The notes under the pieces are model-generated. The model did no database searches, had not been told where the DNA came from, and worked only from the letters and a program-made list of their open reading frames with translations. Made by a program: the position numbers and the translations under genes. This document shows, piece after piece, positions 15,389 through 23,303 of a stretch of 37,898 nucleotides of DNA (its first letter is position 1; the number at the start of each line of letters is the position of its first letter). This DNA is from Oscillospiraceae bacterium (lineage in GTDB: Bacteria > Bacillota_A > Clostridia > Oscillospirales > Oscillospiraceae): the NCBI GenBank assembly GCA_017481325.1, contig JAFUPG010000067.1, positions 1-37,898 on the forward strand, in the 5' to 3' direction.

Positions 15389-16603
15389 TCAGAGGCTTTG
15401 CAGAATTTGATTCAGGCTTTCGTCGATGGATCGGTCGTTTCCGATCATAATATCACAAAATCGCTCATAGCTGGCTTTTCTGGTTTCATAGAGACTGCGC
15501 AGGTCGCTGCGTTGGCTGATGGGTCTGCCCTCTTTGGGCAGACGGTCGAGATCCCGTTGCAGCCAGATCAGCTTGCCGTTCTGGTGAAGGAGGGGATAGT
15601 TTTCCGCTCTTGTGACACAGCCACCGCCGGTGGCGATGACGCAGCCGGATTTTTTGCCTAGCTCCGATAGAACCTGAGTCTCCACTCTGCGGAAGGCATT
15701 CTCACCCTCTCTGGCAAAAAATTCGGGGATGGTGCAGCCGATGGCCTTGACGATCTCCTCGTCGGCATCGTAAAAGGGGCGCTGCAGCTGTTCTGCCAGC
15801 CGTCGGCCTACGGTACTCTTGCCGCAGCCGGGCATTCCAATGAGAATGATGTTCTGCATCTCTCTTTCAAGTTGACATAATATTTTATTATTGCAACCAT
15901 CCGAGATGCTTTTTCCTGTAAAAAGTTCGGCGGCACGTTTTGCCTGTGCCACCAGCATGGGCAGGCCGCCCTCGCAGGCGATGCCCCGCTCCTCCGCATC
16001 TATAAGCAGTCTGGTACGGGCGGGGTTGTAGATCAGATCCAGCACGCAGCGGAGCTTAGGCAGGTCGTTCAGATCCACCAACCGCTCTCCGTTCTTGGGG
16101 TACATTCCCACGGGGGTGGTGTTGACCAGGATCGTGGCATCGGCATGCTTGGGAATACTGCCGTAGCCGGTTTCCCCACGGCGGGAGATGACGATGACCT
16201 CTGCACCCAGCTCCTTCAGCACGGTCTGCACCGTGAGAGAGGCGCCGCCGTTACCTAAGACCAGCGCTTTTTCTCCAACTTTGATGCCGCCGTTTCTTGA
16301 AAGTAACCAGGAAAAACCGTCGTAATCCGTATTATCTCCGTACAAACTGCCGTCGGCTCGGCGCACGATGGTATTGACGCTGCCAATGGCCTTGGCACGG
16401 AGGGACAGCTCCTTGCAGTAGGGCATGACCGCCTTTTTGTAGGGGATAGTCACGTTGAGACCGTCGAAGTCCCCGTGGCGCAGGTAGTCTTCCAGCTTTT
16501 CCGGCGCCACTTCAAAAAGCCCGTAGGTGTAGGCGCCCAGTTCTCTGTGAATTCGGGGAGAATAGCTGTGCCCCAGCTTCTCACCCAAGAGACCGCAGAT
16601 CAT
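15389..16603 (-). CDS. aroE-aroK: Fused shikimate dehydrogenase - shikimate kinase
   Basis: Bifunctional enzyme for two consecutive-type shikimate pathway steps: reduction of 3-dehydroshikimate (AroE) and phosphorylation of shikimate (AroK). AroE part, about residues 1-240: GHSYSPRIHRELG, NVTIPYKKAV with the catalytic lysine, GDNTDYDGF at 89-97, the nucleotide-binding VLGNGGASLTVQTVL at 115-129 and VNTTPVGMYP. AroK part, from about 250: P-loop GMPGCGKST at 256-264, YDADEEI, REGENAFRRVETQVL and ATGGG at 324-328. An internal Met at residue 249 sits where a separate aroK would start, but the frame is continuous with no stop. Last gene of the aromatic operon; the start overlaps the pheA stop (TAATG). 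Confidence 0.93.
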   Translation of the reverse strand: MICGLLGEKLGHSYSPRIHRELGAYTYGLFEVAPEKLEDYLRHGDFDGLNVTIPYKKAVMPYCKELSLRAKAIGSVNTIVRRADGSLYGDNTDYDGFSWLLSRNGGIKVGEKALVLGNGGASLTVQTVLKELGAEVIVISRRGETGYGSIPKHADATILVNTTPVGMYPKNGERLVDLNDLPKLRCVLDLIYNPARTRLLIDAEERGIACEGGLPMLVAQAKRAAELFTGKSISDGCNNKILCQLEREMQNIILIGMPGCGKSTVGRRLAEQLQRPFYDADEEIVKAIGCTIPEFFAREGENAFRRVETQVLSELGKKSGCVIATGGGCVTRAENYPLLHQNGKLIWLQRDLDRLPKEGRPISQRSDLRSLYETRKASYERFCDIMIGNDRSIDESLNQILQSL

Positions 16604-17745
16604 TACACGACCTCCGTGTAGCTGCCCAGGTACTTAAACTCCTCGCAGATGCCGCCGATCTCACACATGAGCTGCACAAATTCTTCGGAGTAGACCGAGG
16701 TCTCCAGATCCAAATAGAACATGAACTCGAAATCACGGTTGGGGATGGGGCGGCTCTCCAGCTTGATCAGGTTGATGCCCAGGGCAAAGAGCCGTGCCAA
16801 CACTTTATACAGGGCACCGGGCTTGTGGGGCAGCACCAGCATGATGCTGGTCTTGTCCGCACCGGGGTAGATTTCCGTGTCCTTGGTGATGCAGAGGAAA
16901 CGGGTGTGGTTGTTGCCCTCGTCCTGGACGGCGGATCTCAGGGTGGCCAGACCGTAAAGCTCGGCGCAGACACGGGAGGATAGGGCGGCCACATCGTTCC
17001 GCTCCGACAGTGCCACGGTCTGGGCGGCCAGGGCGGTGTTGTCGCAGCAGGTGATCTTCACATTGCCCAGGCTCTTCAGGAAACCGGCGCACTGGGAGAT
17101 GGCTTGCTCGTGGGAGAATACTTCCTTGATCTGACTGAGATCAGTGCCACGCTTGGCCAGCAGGCTGTGATCCACCTTCAGACGGGCAGAGCGGACGATA
17201 TGGAAATTGTGGCTGATCATCAGATCGTAGACCTTGTTGACGGAGCCTGCGGTGGAATTCTCAATGGGCAGGATGCCGTAGCGGCAGAAGCCGGCCTCAA
17301 TGGCGGCAAAAACACCCTCAAAATTGCGGAAATACTGGATGGAGGGATTGACAAAGAGCTTCTCGCAGGCGATCTGGGAGTAAGCGCCCTCCACGCCCTG
17401 GCAGGCCACGCTGGCAGACTTGGGGAAGAGTCGGGGGGTGTTATCAATGGCGTGGCTGATGGCCTTGTAGAGTTCGGACTCCTTGCCGTGCTGCTTCTCC
17501 TGGTAGGTGCGGCTCAGCTCAAAAAGGAGGGAGTACAGCACCCGCAGGTAGGACTGCATATCCTCCTTGGCCTTGGAGCTGACATCGGCCAGCTTTTCCC
17601 GTTCCCGGGCGCTCTGCAAAATGGGCAGGCCGTTGTCCTGCTTGAATTTGGCGATCTGTGCGGCCACGTCCATGCGCTCCTGGAAGAGGCGGACGATCTC
17701 GTCGTCGATGCGGTCGATTTGATTTCTAAAGTCCTTCAGTTCCAT
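16603..17745 (-). CDS. pheA: Chorismate mutase / prephenate dehydratase
   Basis: Makes phenylpyruvate from chorismate, the Phe branch. 380 residues in three domains: AroQ chorismate mutase (1-85, LKDFRNQIDRIDDEIVRLFQERM with the expected Arg, Lys and Glu residues), prephenate dehydratase (about 110-285, GVEGAYSQIA, GILPIENSTAGSVN, and catalytic NNHTRFLCI), and a C-terminal regulatory ACT domain (about 298-380) with the phenylalanine-binding ESRP at 330-333. Feedback inhibition by Phe is therefore expected. It overlaps aroC by ten bases. A Phe/Tyr leader peptide controls the operon, so the branch would be governed both by the ACT domain and by attenuation. Confidence 0.96.
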   Translation of the reverse strand: MELKDFRNQIDRIDDEIVRLFQERMDVAAQIAKFKQDNGLPILQSAREREKLADVSSKAKEDMQSYLRVLYSLLFELSRTYQEKQHGKESELYKAISHAIDNTPRLFPKSASVACQGVEGAYSQIACEKLFVNPSIQYFRNFEGVFAAIEAGFCRYGILPIENSTAGSVNKVYDLMISHNFHIVRSARLKVDHSLLAKRGTDLSQIKEVFSHEQAISQCAGFLKSLGNVKITCCDNTALAAQTVALSERNDVAALSSRVCAELYGLATLRSAVQDEGNNHTRFLCITKDTEIYPGADKTSIMLVLPHKPGALYKVLARLFALGINLIKLESRPIPNRDFEFMFYLDLETSVYSEEFVQLMCEIGGICEEFKYLGSYTEVV

Positions 17746-18803
17746 TGCTTTCCCTCCAAAATAGCGTCTAAAATAGCAATTGCAGCGGCTGCCTCCACGC
17801 AGGGCAGGGCTCTGGGCAGGATGCAGGGGTCATGGCGACCCTGAATTTGCAATTCTGTGTTGCTGCCCTCGTAGGCGATGGTTTTCTGGGGCTTTGCGAT
17901 GCTGGGGGTGGGCTTGATTGCCACACGGAACACCACGGGCATGCCCGTAGAGATGCCTCCTGCGATGCCGCCTGCGTGGTTGGTCTCGGTGCGCACTGCG
18001 CCGTTTTCGTCATAATAATAGGGGTCGTTGTGCTGACTTCCCCGCATTTGAGCGCAGGCGAAGCCGCTGCCGAACTCCAGCCCCTTTACCGCCGGAATTC
18101 CGAAGAGGATCTGGGCAAGACGGTTCTCCAGACCGCCGAACATGGGCTCGCCGCAGCCGGCAGGTAAGCCTGTAACGGCGCACTCGATGATGCCGCCCAG
18201 GCTGTCGCCCTCCGCCTTGGCGGCGGCGATCTCCTGCTGCATCTGCGCCCATGCAGCTGCATCCAGAGTCATACCCTGAGGCTTTTTCGGGTTGCGGGGG
18301 TCAAAAAGTTCATCCCGCACCCGGTCAATTTGGGCGATGTGGGAAAAAATTTCAATATTTTGCTGCTCCAAAAACTGCAGGCACAGACCACCGGCGATGC
18401 ACAGGGGAGCGGTGAGTCGCCCGGAGAAGTGACCGCCGCCCCGTACATCCTCCTGACCGCCGTATTTCACACGGGCAGTAAAGTCGGCATGGGAGGGACG
18501 GGGACTTTGGGTGATATTGCCGTAGTCCTTGGAACGGGTGTCGCTGTTGCGGATGATGGCGCAGAGGGGTGCACCGCAGGTGTGACCTTCCACCAGACCG
18601 CTGACAAATTCCGGTGCATCCGCCTCTTTCCGGGCGGTGGCGTAGGCACCCTGGCCGGGGGCACGGCGGTTTAAGAAGGCCTGCAGCGCCTCCATATCCG
18701 GGGCGAAGCCCACGGGGAAGCCGTCCAGGGTCATGCCGATGGCTGGGGCATGGCTCTGGCCGAAGATCTGCAATTTCAGGGCCGTTCCGAAGTTGCTGCT
18801 CAT
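17736..18803 (-). CDS. aroC: Chorismate synthase
   Basis: Flavin-dependent conversion of 5-enolpyruvylshikimate-3-phosphate to chorismate, the branch point for Phe, Tyr and Trp. 355 residues, normal. Landmarks are FGTALKLQIFGQSHAPAIG at the N-terminus (Gln where many relatives have Glu in GESHG), DYGNITQSPRPSHADFTARV-like sequence around residue 92, RGGGHFSGRLTAPL near residue 120, and the C-terminal GGISTGMPVVFRVAIKPTPS. The start overlaps the aroA stop (ATGA), with AGGAGG just upstream in the aroA end. Confidence 0.95.
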   Translation of the reverse strand: MSSNFGTALKLQIFGQSHAPAIGMTLDGFPVGFAPDMEALQAFLNRRAPGQGAYATARKEADAPEFVSGLVEGHTCGAPLCAIIRNSDTRSKDYGNITQSPRPSHADFTARVKYGGQEDVRGGGHFSGRLTAPLCIAGGLCLQFLEQQNIEIFSHIAQIDRVRDELFDPRNPKKPQGMTLDAAAWAQMQQEIAAAKAEGDSLGGIIECAVTGLPAGCGEPMFGGLENRLAQILFGIPAVKGLEFGSGFACAQMRGSQHNDPYYYDENGAVRTETNHAGGIAGGISTGMPVVFRVAIKPTPSIAKPQKTIAYEGSNTELQIQGRHDPCILPRALPCVEAAAAIAILDAILEGKQWN

Positions 18804-20032
18804 GGCTGATCCTCCTTTTGCATTTTCTCAAGATCCTCCCAGAAACGGGGGTAGGATTTGTTCACGGCCTCTGCGCCCGTGAGCTGCACAGGGCAGCGGG
18901 AAGAGGCAATGGCGCAGAGCATGGCGATGCGGTGGTCGTTATGGCTGTCAGCACAGCCGCCGGTAAGACCTGTTCCGGAGATCAGAAGACCGTCTTCAGT
19001 GATCTCTGCCTGACCGCCCAAGGCATTCAGGGTCTGCGCCACAGTGGCCAGACGGTCGGATTCCTTGATCCGCAGCCGCTGGGCGTTGTAAATTCGGGTC
19101 TGCCCTTTGGCAAAAGCGGCTACCAGCGCCAGGGGCGGCACCAAGTCGGGGATGTCCTTTACGTCGATCTCCATGCCCGTCAAAGGCCGTGGACAGACGG
19201 TGACAGCATTGTTCTCCCATTGAATTTTTGCGCCGAAAGCCTTGAGAACCTCCACAACCTTCCGGTCTCCCTGGGGCGAATGGGGGTCTAAGCCACGGAG
19301 GGTGACGGGACGGGAGATGGCACCGGCGCAGAGCCAGAAGGCGGCATTGGACCAATCCCCTTCCACCGTATAGCAGCCGCTGCTTTTTCCCTTTTTGGGG
19401 TGGATCGTCCAAGACTCGGGGCAGATGCCGAAGCGCTTCAGCGCTCCCAGAGTCATGTCCACATAGGAGGCGGACTCCAATTCCGTGGTCAGGCAGATCT
19501 CCGAGTCTTCGTTCAGAAGGGGCAGGGCAAAGAGCAGGCCGGAGATAAACTGGGAGGACACATTACCGGACAGGGTGAAGGGGCCACCCTTCAGCTGTCC
19601 CTGGCAGCGGAGGGTATTCTCCGTGGGGCGGCTGAGGCTGCAGCCGTGGCGCTCCAGCTCCTCCCACAGGGGAGAGAGGGGGCGCTGGGGCAGCCTGCCG
19701 TGCAGCACAAAGGTGGCATCTGCCCCCAAGGCTGCCGCCACCGGCAGGAGAAAGCGGAGGGTAGAGCCGCTTTCTCCGCAGTTGAGAATGGAATTTTTCT
19801 CAACTTTCTCTATGGGAATTACGTTGTAAATTCCGTTTTCGTAGGTAATTTTCGCACCCAGAGCCCGTAGACAATCTGCTGTGGCCTCAATATCACGGGA
19901 GGTCTCAGCGCAGCGGATCTCCGTCTGACCCTCCGCCAAAGCGGCGCAGATCAACAGGCGGTGGGCCTGAGATTTGGAAGCGATGGCAGCGATGCTGCCG
20001 CCAATGGAACAGGGAAGAAGCTGTTTTTCCAT
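18800..20032 (-). CDS. aroA: 5-enolpyruvylshikimate-3-phosphate synthase
   Basis: Adds enolpyruvate from PEP to shikimate-3-phosphate. 410 residues, slightly short for the family (about 427). Substrate-binding GSIAAIASKSQAHR (Lys20, Ser21, Arg25), GNVSSQFISGLLFALPL, and the PEP-site RIKESDRL with HNDHRIAM later are all present. The glyphosate-contact loop is divergent: residues 85-94 read CGESGSTLRF where E. coli has GNAGTAMRP, so Phe replaces Pro101. A 209-base gap with a palindromic repeat separates it from aroB; an AAAAGGG ribosome site precedes the ATG. Confidence 0.95.
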   Translation of the reverse strand: MEKQLLPCSIGGSIAAIASKSQAHRLLICAALAEGQTEIRCAETSRDIEATADCLRALGAKITYENGIYNVIPIEKVEKNSILNCGESGSTLRFLLPVAAALGADATFVLHGRLPQRPLSPLWEELERHGCSLSRPTENTLRCQGQLKGGPFTLSGNVSSQFISGLLFALPLLNEDSEICLTTELESASYVDMTLGALKRFGICPESWTIHPKKGKSSGCYTVEGDWSNAAFWLCAGAISRPVTLRGLDPHSPQGDRKVVEVLKAFGAKIQWENNAVTVCPRPLTGMEIDVKDIPDLVPPLALVAAFAKGQTRIYNAQRLRIKESDRLATVAQTLNALGGQAEITEDGLLISGTGLTGGCADSHNDHRIAMLCAIASSRCPVQLTGAEAVNKSYPRFWEDLEKMQKEDQP

Positions 20033-20063
20033 AGTAATACCCTTTTAGAAGATATCCCACAAA

Positions 20064-20206
20064 GGGAAATATGTCGGACTGTTTGGGAACTAATAGCTAA
20101 TATCTAATAGCTAATAACAGGTGTGCCTCCGGCACGGATTCTTAATTTCATGGGCGGAGCCCATACCTCAGTTATTCGTTCTTAGTTCTTAGTTATTAGT
20201 TCCCAA
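20064..20206. repeat. Composite intergenic repeat, copy F (full, inside aro operon)
   Basis: The fullest copy of the family. An end module (GAAATATGTCGGACTGTTTG) is followed by two 36-base arms (20083-20118 and 20171-20206) that are imperfect inverted repeats, beginning TTGGGAACTAATA and ending TATTAGTTCCCAA. Between them lie two small hairpins, GTGCC-TCC-GGCAC and ATGGGC-GGA-GCCCAT. The predicted fold is a long stem closing a junction with two side hairpins. It lies between aroB and aroA in the same transcript. Confidence 0.75.
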
Positions 20207-20241
20207 GATACGGTAAGCGCCATGTTCAGAGGATTTGCTGT

Positions 20242-21270
20242 TTAATATCCCCTCTGAATGATGGTCTCCAGGTCGGAGACGGGGACTTTTTCCAGGCGGC
20301 AGTCTCCGATGGCGTGGGGGACGACCAGGGTCACGGTGTCGCCGCTGCGCTTTTTGTCCGCCAGAGCGGCTTTGGCCAGGGTGGGAGCGGAGAATTCCGT
20401 GGTCACGGGCAGGTCAAACTGCTGCAGCAGCGCTACAATAGCCTCCCTGTCCTTGCAGAAGGCTCTTGCCATCATGGCCGTACCTGCCGCCACGGCTCTG
20501 CCGTGGGAGATCAGGTAGCCGCTCTCCTTCTCGATGCCGTGGGCGATGGTGTGACCCAGGTTCAGCTTCTGCCGTTCCCCACGGTCAAACTCGTCGGCGC
20601 AGACCACGTCCCGCTTGTGGCGGACGCAGGCGGAGATCACATATTCCCGATCAAAATTCTTACCCTTCTCCTGCAAATGAGCGAAAAGTTCTCCGTCAAA
20701 GAGAATGGCGGTCTTGATCACCTCGGCGCAGCCGTCGGAGAAAATCTCCTTGGGCAGGCTGTTCAGGCTGTCGATATCGCAGAGTACCAGGCTGGGCTGG
20801 CAGAAAGCGCCTACCAAATTCTTGCCTGCAGGCAGGTCAATGGCGGTCTTACCGCCCACAGAGGAGTCCACCATGGACAGAAGGGTGGTGGGCACCTGGA
20901 TCAGGGGCACGCCCCGAAGATAGGTGGCGGCAACGAAGCCCGTCAGGTCGCCGATCACACCGCCGCCCAGGGCAATGAGCAGGTCGGAACGGGTGAACTG
21001 CTTTTCAGCCAACAGGTTCAGCAGCTTCAGATAGAATTCCGGACTCTTGGTGGCTTCCCCGGCAGGGAGGGAGATGGTGCAGACCCCAAGTCCGGCGTCA
21101 TGCAGGCTGCGGTAGGCAGCGGCAAGATACAGAGGCGCTACATTTTCGTCGGTGACCACCAGCGCCTTGCCCTTGGTGAGCCTTGCGGCCTCGGCGCCCA
21201 GGCTTTGGAGCAGGCCGCTGCCGAGTTTGACCTCGTAGCTACTCGATGCGGGAACTCGTACAACGTTCAT
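20242..21270 (-). CDS. aroB: 3-dehydroquinate synthase
   Basis: Second step of the shikimate pathway, cyclising DAHP to 3-dehydroquinate with NAD+ and a divalent metal. 342 residues. Landmarks are GKALVVTDENVAPLY, the nucleotide motif ALGGGVIGDLTGFVAATYLRG around residue 105, VPTTLLSMVDSSVGGKTAID, and metal-binding LNLGHTIAHGIEKESG and SHGRAVAAG histidines. The start overlaps the tyrA stop by four bases. The next pathway enzyme, 3-dehydroquinate dehydratase, is not in this operon or window. Confidence 0.96.
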   Translation of the reverse strand: MNVVRVPASSSYEVKLGSGLLQSLGAEAARLTKGKALVVTDENVAPLYLAAAYRSLHDAGLGVCTISLPAGEATKSPEFYLKLLNLLAEKQFTRSDLLIALGGGVIGDLTGFVAATYLRGVPLIQVPTTLLSMVDSSVGGKTAIDLPAGKNLVGAFCQPSLVLCDIDSLNSLPKEIFSDGCAEVIKTAILFDGELFAHLQEKGKNFDREYVISACVRHKRDVVCADEFDRGERQKLNLGHTIAHGIEKESGYLISHGRAVAAGTAMMARAFCKDREAIVALLQQFDLPVTTEFSAPTLAKAALADKKRSGDTVTLVVPHAIGDCRLEKVPVSDLETIIQRGY

Positions 21271-22094
21271 CCCACTTCCTCCTTCCGTTTCTTGCCCTCT
21301 TCCAGAAGGCGGCAGAGGGCTTCTGCATCATTATCGCTCAAAGCCGCTCGATATTCGCTCAGAGCATGAATAATATAGTCAATTTCGTTCAGTAAATAGT
21401 CCCGATTGTCTAAAAACAGCTCCGTCCACATGGGAGCGTTCAGCCAGGCCACACGGGTCAGATCCTTGTAGCTGCCGGCAGAGAAGCCCTTTTGGTTTTG
21501 GGCGGTGGGACTTTTGACATAGGCATTGGACACCACGTGAGCCAGCTGGGAGGTGAAGGCGATCATCTCGTCGTGCTTTTCTGCCGTGGTGACAGAGAAA
21601 CGGCCGAACTGCAGAGGTGCAAGAAGCTTGCAGACCCGGTCGATCAGCTCCATATCGTCCAGTACCGGAGGCACCAGCACCATGGGCGCACCCTTGAACA
21701 TGGTGGCACGGCTGTACTTAAAACCGGAAAAATGGGTGCCAGCCATGGGGTGGCCGCCTACGAAGAGCCAGCCGTGCTGCCGTGCTAGAGGGAAGCAGGC
21801 AGCGCAGATGTCCCGTTTGGTGCCGCAGCAGTCGATAACCACAGCACTTTTGGAGATAAGAGCGCCCATTTTCTCAAGATAGTCCACACAGGCCTGGGGG
21901 TACAGCGCTAAAAGCAGCAGGTCGCAGCTGTCGATGTTTTCCTCTGTCAGTTCCTCGTCCACTGCATTGGCCAGCATGGCAAACTCCGTCACGGAGCGGC
22001 TGCGGTTATAGGCTAGAACACGGTGGCCTGCCTCGTGGTAGGCTCTGGCCAGGGAGCCGCCGATGAGCCCCAGACCCAGAATTCCGACGATCAT
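21267..22094 (-). CDS. tyrA: Prephenate dehydrogenase
   Basis: NAD(P)-dependent oxidation of prephenate to 4-hydroxyphenylpyruvate, the Tyr branch. 275 residues, single-domain without an ACT tail. It has the Rossmann motif GILGLGLIGGSLA directly at the N-terminus, VIDCCGTKRDI, GGHPMAGTHFSGF, the helical FTSQLAHVVSNAYV, and GSYKDLTRVAWLNAPMWTEL. The start is ATG 22094, overlapping the DAHP synthase stop (ATGA). An upstream extension to 22178 is only the DAHP synthase tail in another frame. Confidence 0.95.
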   Translation of the reverse strand: MIVGILGLGLIGGSLARAYHEAGHRVLAYNRSRSVTEFAMLANAVDEELTEENIDSCDLLLLALYPQACVDYLEKMGALISKSAVVIDCCGTKRDICAACFPLARQHGWLFVGGHPMAGTHFSGFKYSRATMFKGAPMVLVPPVLDDMELIDRVCKLLAPLQFGRFSVTTAEKHDEMIAFTSQLAHVVSNAYVKSPTAQNQKGFSAGSYKDLTRVAWLNAPMWTELFLDNRDYLLNEIDYIIHALSEYRAALSDNDAEALCRLLEEGKKRKEEVG

Positions 22095-23098
22095 TGCTCT
22101 ACCGCCTGACGCACAATGCGCAGACGCTCCATCAGGTCGGCAAACTGCTCCGGCTTCAGGGACTGAGCACCGTCGCAAAGGGCGTGCATGGGATCGTTAT
22201 GCACCTCCACCATGACACCGTCGGCACCGCAGGCCACGGCGGCCATGGCCATGGGGGGCACAAAGCGCACCTTGCCCGTGGCATGGCTGGGATCTACGAT
22301 GACGGGCAGGTGGCTCATCTCGTGGAGGGCGGGCACGGCGGTGAGATCCAGGGTGTTACGGGAGTAGGTGTCGAAAGTGCGGATGCCACGCTCGCAGAGG
22401 ATGATGTTCTGGTTGCCCTCGGACATAATATACTCGGCGCTCATAAGGAACTCCTTCAGGGTGTTGGCAAGGCCACGCTTCAGCAAAATGGGCTTGTCCG
22501 TCTTGCCCAGCTCCTTCAGCAGGTCAAAATTCTGCATATTTCGAGCGCCCACCTGAATAATATCCACATCCGCAAATAAATCCAGGAAATTTGCATTCAT
22601 GATCTCCGTGACAATGGGCAGACCGGTGGCCTTCTTAGCCTGAAGCAGAAGACGGATACCCTCACCGCCCAGACCCTGGAAATCATAGGGGGAGGTACGG
22701 GGCTTGAAAGCGCCGCCACGGAGGATCTGGGCGCCGGCGGCCTTGACCTTGGTGGCCACCTCAATGATCTGCTCCTCGGTCTCCACGGAGCAGGGGCCGG
22801 CCATAACAGCGAAATGACCGCCGCCGATCTTCACACCGCCCACCTCAATGACCGTGTCCTCGGGCTGGAACTGGCGGTTGACCTGCTTAAAGGGCTCGGA
22901 GACCCGTTTCACGGACTCCACAATATCCAAAGAGCCCAGCAGCTCCATATCGATCTTGGAGGTATTGCCGATGAGACCCAGAATGGTCATGTTCTCGCCG
23001 TGGGAGATATGCACATCCAAGCCCTGATTTTTCAGCCAGTGGATCAGATGCTCCATTTGCGCCTGGGTAGTACCTTTTTTCAAAACTGTGATCATCAT
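22091..23098 (-). CDS. aroF: 3-deoxy-7-phosphoheptulonate (DAHP) synthase, type I-beta
   Basis: First committed step of aromatic biosynthesis: PEP plus erythrose-4-phosphate to DAHP. About 335 residues. The N-terminal 65 or so residues form the ferredoxin-like regulatory domain typical of the I-beta-D class (MITVLKKGTTQAQMEHLIHW start). The catalytic barrel shows AVMAGPCSVETEEQI, LRGGAFKPRTSPYDFQGLG, QVGARNMQNFDLLKELG, LKRGLANTLKEFL, and VIVDPSHATG. In this class the N-domain mediates Phe/Tyr feedback in some bacteria. Two start codons lie side by side (23098, 23095) behind AAAGAGGT; 23098 is chosen by spacing. First enzyme gene after the attenuator. Confidence 0.94.
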   Translation of the reverse strand: MMITVLKKGTTQAQMEHLIHWLKNQGLDVHISHGENMTILGLIGNTSKIDMELLGSLDIVESVKRVSEPFKQVNRQFQPEDTVIEVGGVKIGGGHFAVMAGPCSVETEEQIIEVATKVKAAGAQILRGGAFKPRTSPYDFQGLGGEGIRLLLQAKKATGLPIVTEIMNANFLDLFADVDIIQVGARNMQNFDLLKELGKTDKPILLKRGLANTLKEFLMSAEYIMSEGNQNIILCERGIRTFDTYSRNTLDLTAVPALHEMSHLPVIVDPSHATGKVRFVPPMAMAAVACGADGVMVEVHNDPMHALCDGAQSLKPEQFADLMERLRIVRQAVEQ

Positions 23099-23114
23099 AC
23101 AGGACCTCTTTCCT

Positions 23115-23155
23115 AAGAAAATACGGCTGCACGAAGGGTGTACCTCGTGCAGCCG
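23115..23155 (-). terminator. Attenuator terminator of the aromatic operon
   Basis: On the minus strand an 11-bp perfect stem, CGGCTGCACGA (23155-23145) with TCGTGCAGCCG (23134-23124), a ten-base loop, then TATTTTCTT. It lies between the leader ORF and the DAHP synthase gene, only about 17 bases before its start. It would stop transcription unless its 5' arm is captured. That arm can pair with 23212-23204 at the end of the leader ORF (eight of nine positions). Confidence 0.85.
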
Positions 23156-23197
23156 ATGAAAAACAATTGTCAAGTAAGAGAACTTGGTTCCTTGCCT

Positions 23198-23272
23198 TTA
23201 CTTGCAGCACGAATCGCTATTACCGTAAAAGTAATAGGTAAAGTATGCAAAAGCAAAGGCGAAATACTTCAC
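23198..23272 (-). CDS. Phe/Tyr-rich leader peptide of the aromatic operon
   Basis: A 24-codon ORF starting with GTG at 23272 and ending with TAA at 23198-23200. It has an AAGGGAG ribosome site (23287-23281) eight bases upstream. Residues 3-16 read YFAFAFAYFTYYFY: five Phe and five Tyr among the first sixteen residues; residues 17-24 are GNSDSCCK. It lies about 25 bases downstream of a perfect promoter and upstream of an intrinsic terminator. The composition matches the pheA-type leader peptides whose ribosome stalling senses charged tRNA. Role as attenuator peptide is inferred from layout, codon content and the pairing potential; no expression data. Confidence 0.88.
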   Translation of the reverse strand: MKYFAFAFAYFTYYFYGNSDSCCK

Positions 23273-23303
23273 GAGCGGTTCTCCCTTAATTTAGTGTGTA
23301 AAA

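Noticed and set aside
23131..23150. T-box-like string AGGGTGTACCTCGTG on the plus strand
   Set aside because: It resembles the T-box core but lies in the loop and arm of the attenuator terminator, on the strand opposite to the operon. No stem I specifier loop or downstream plus-strand gene fits.
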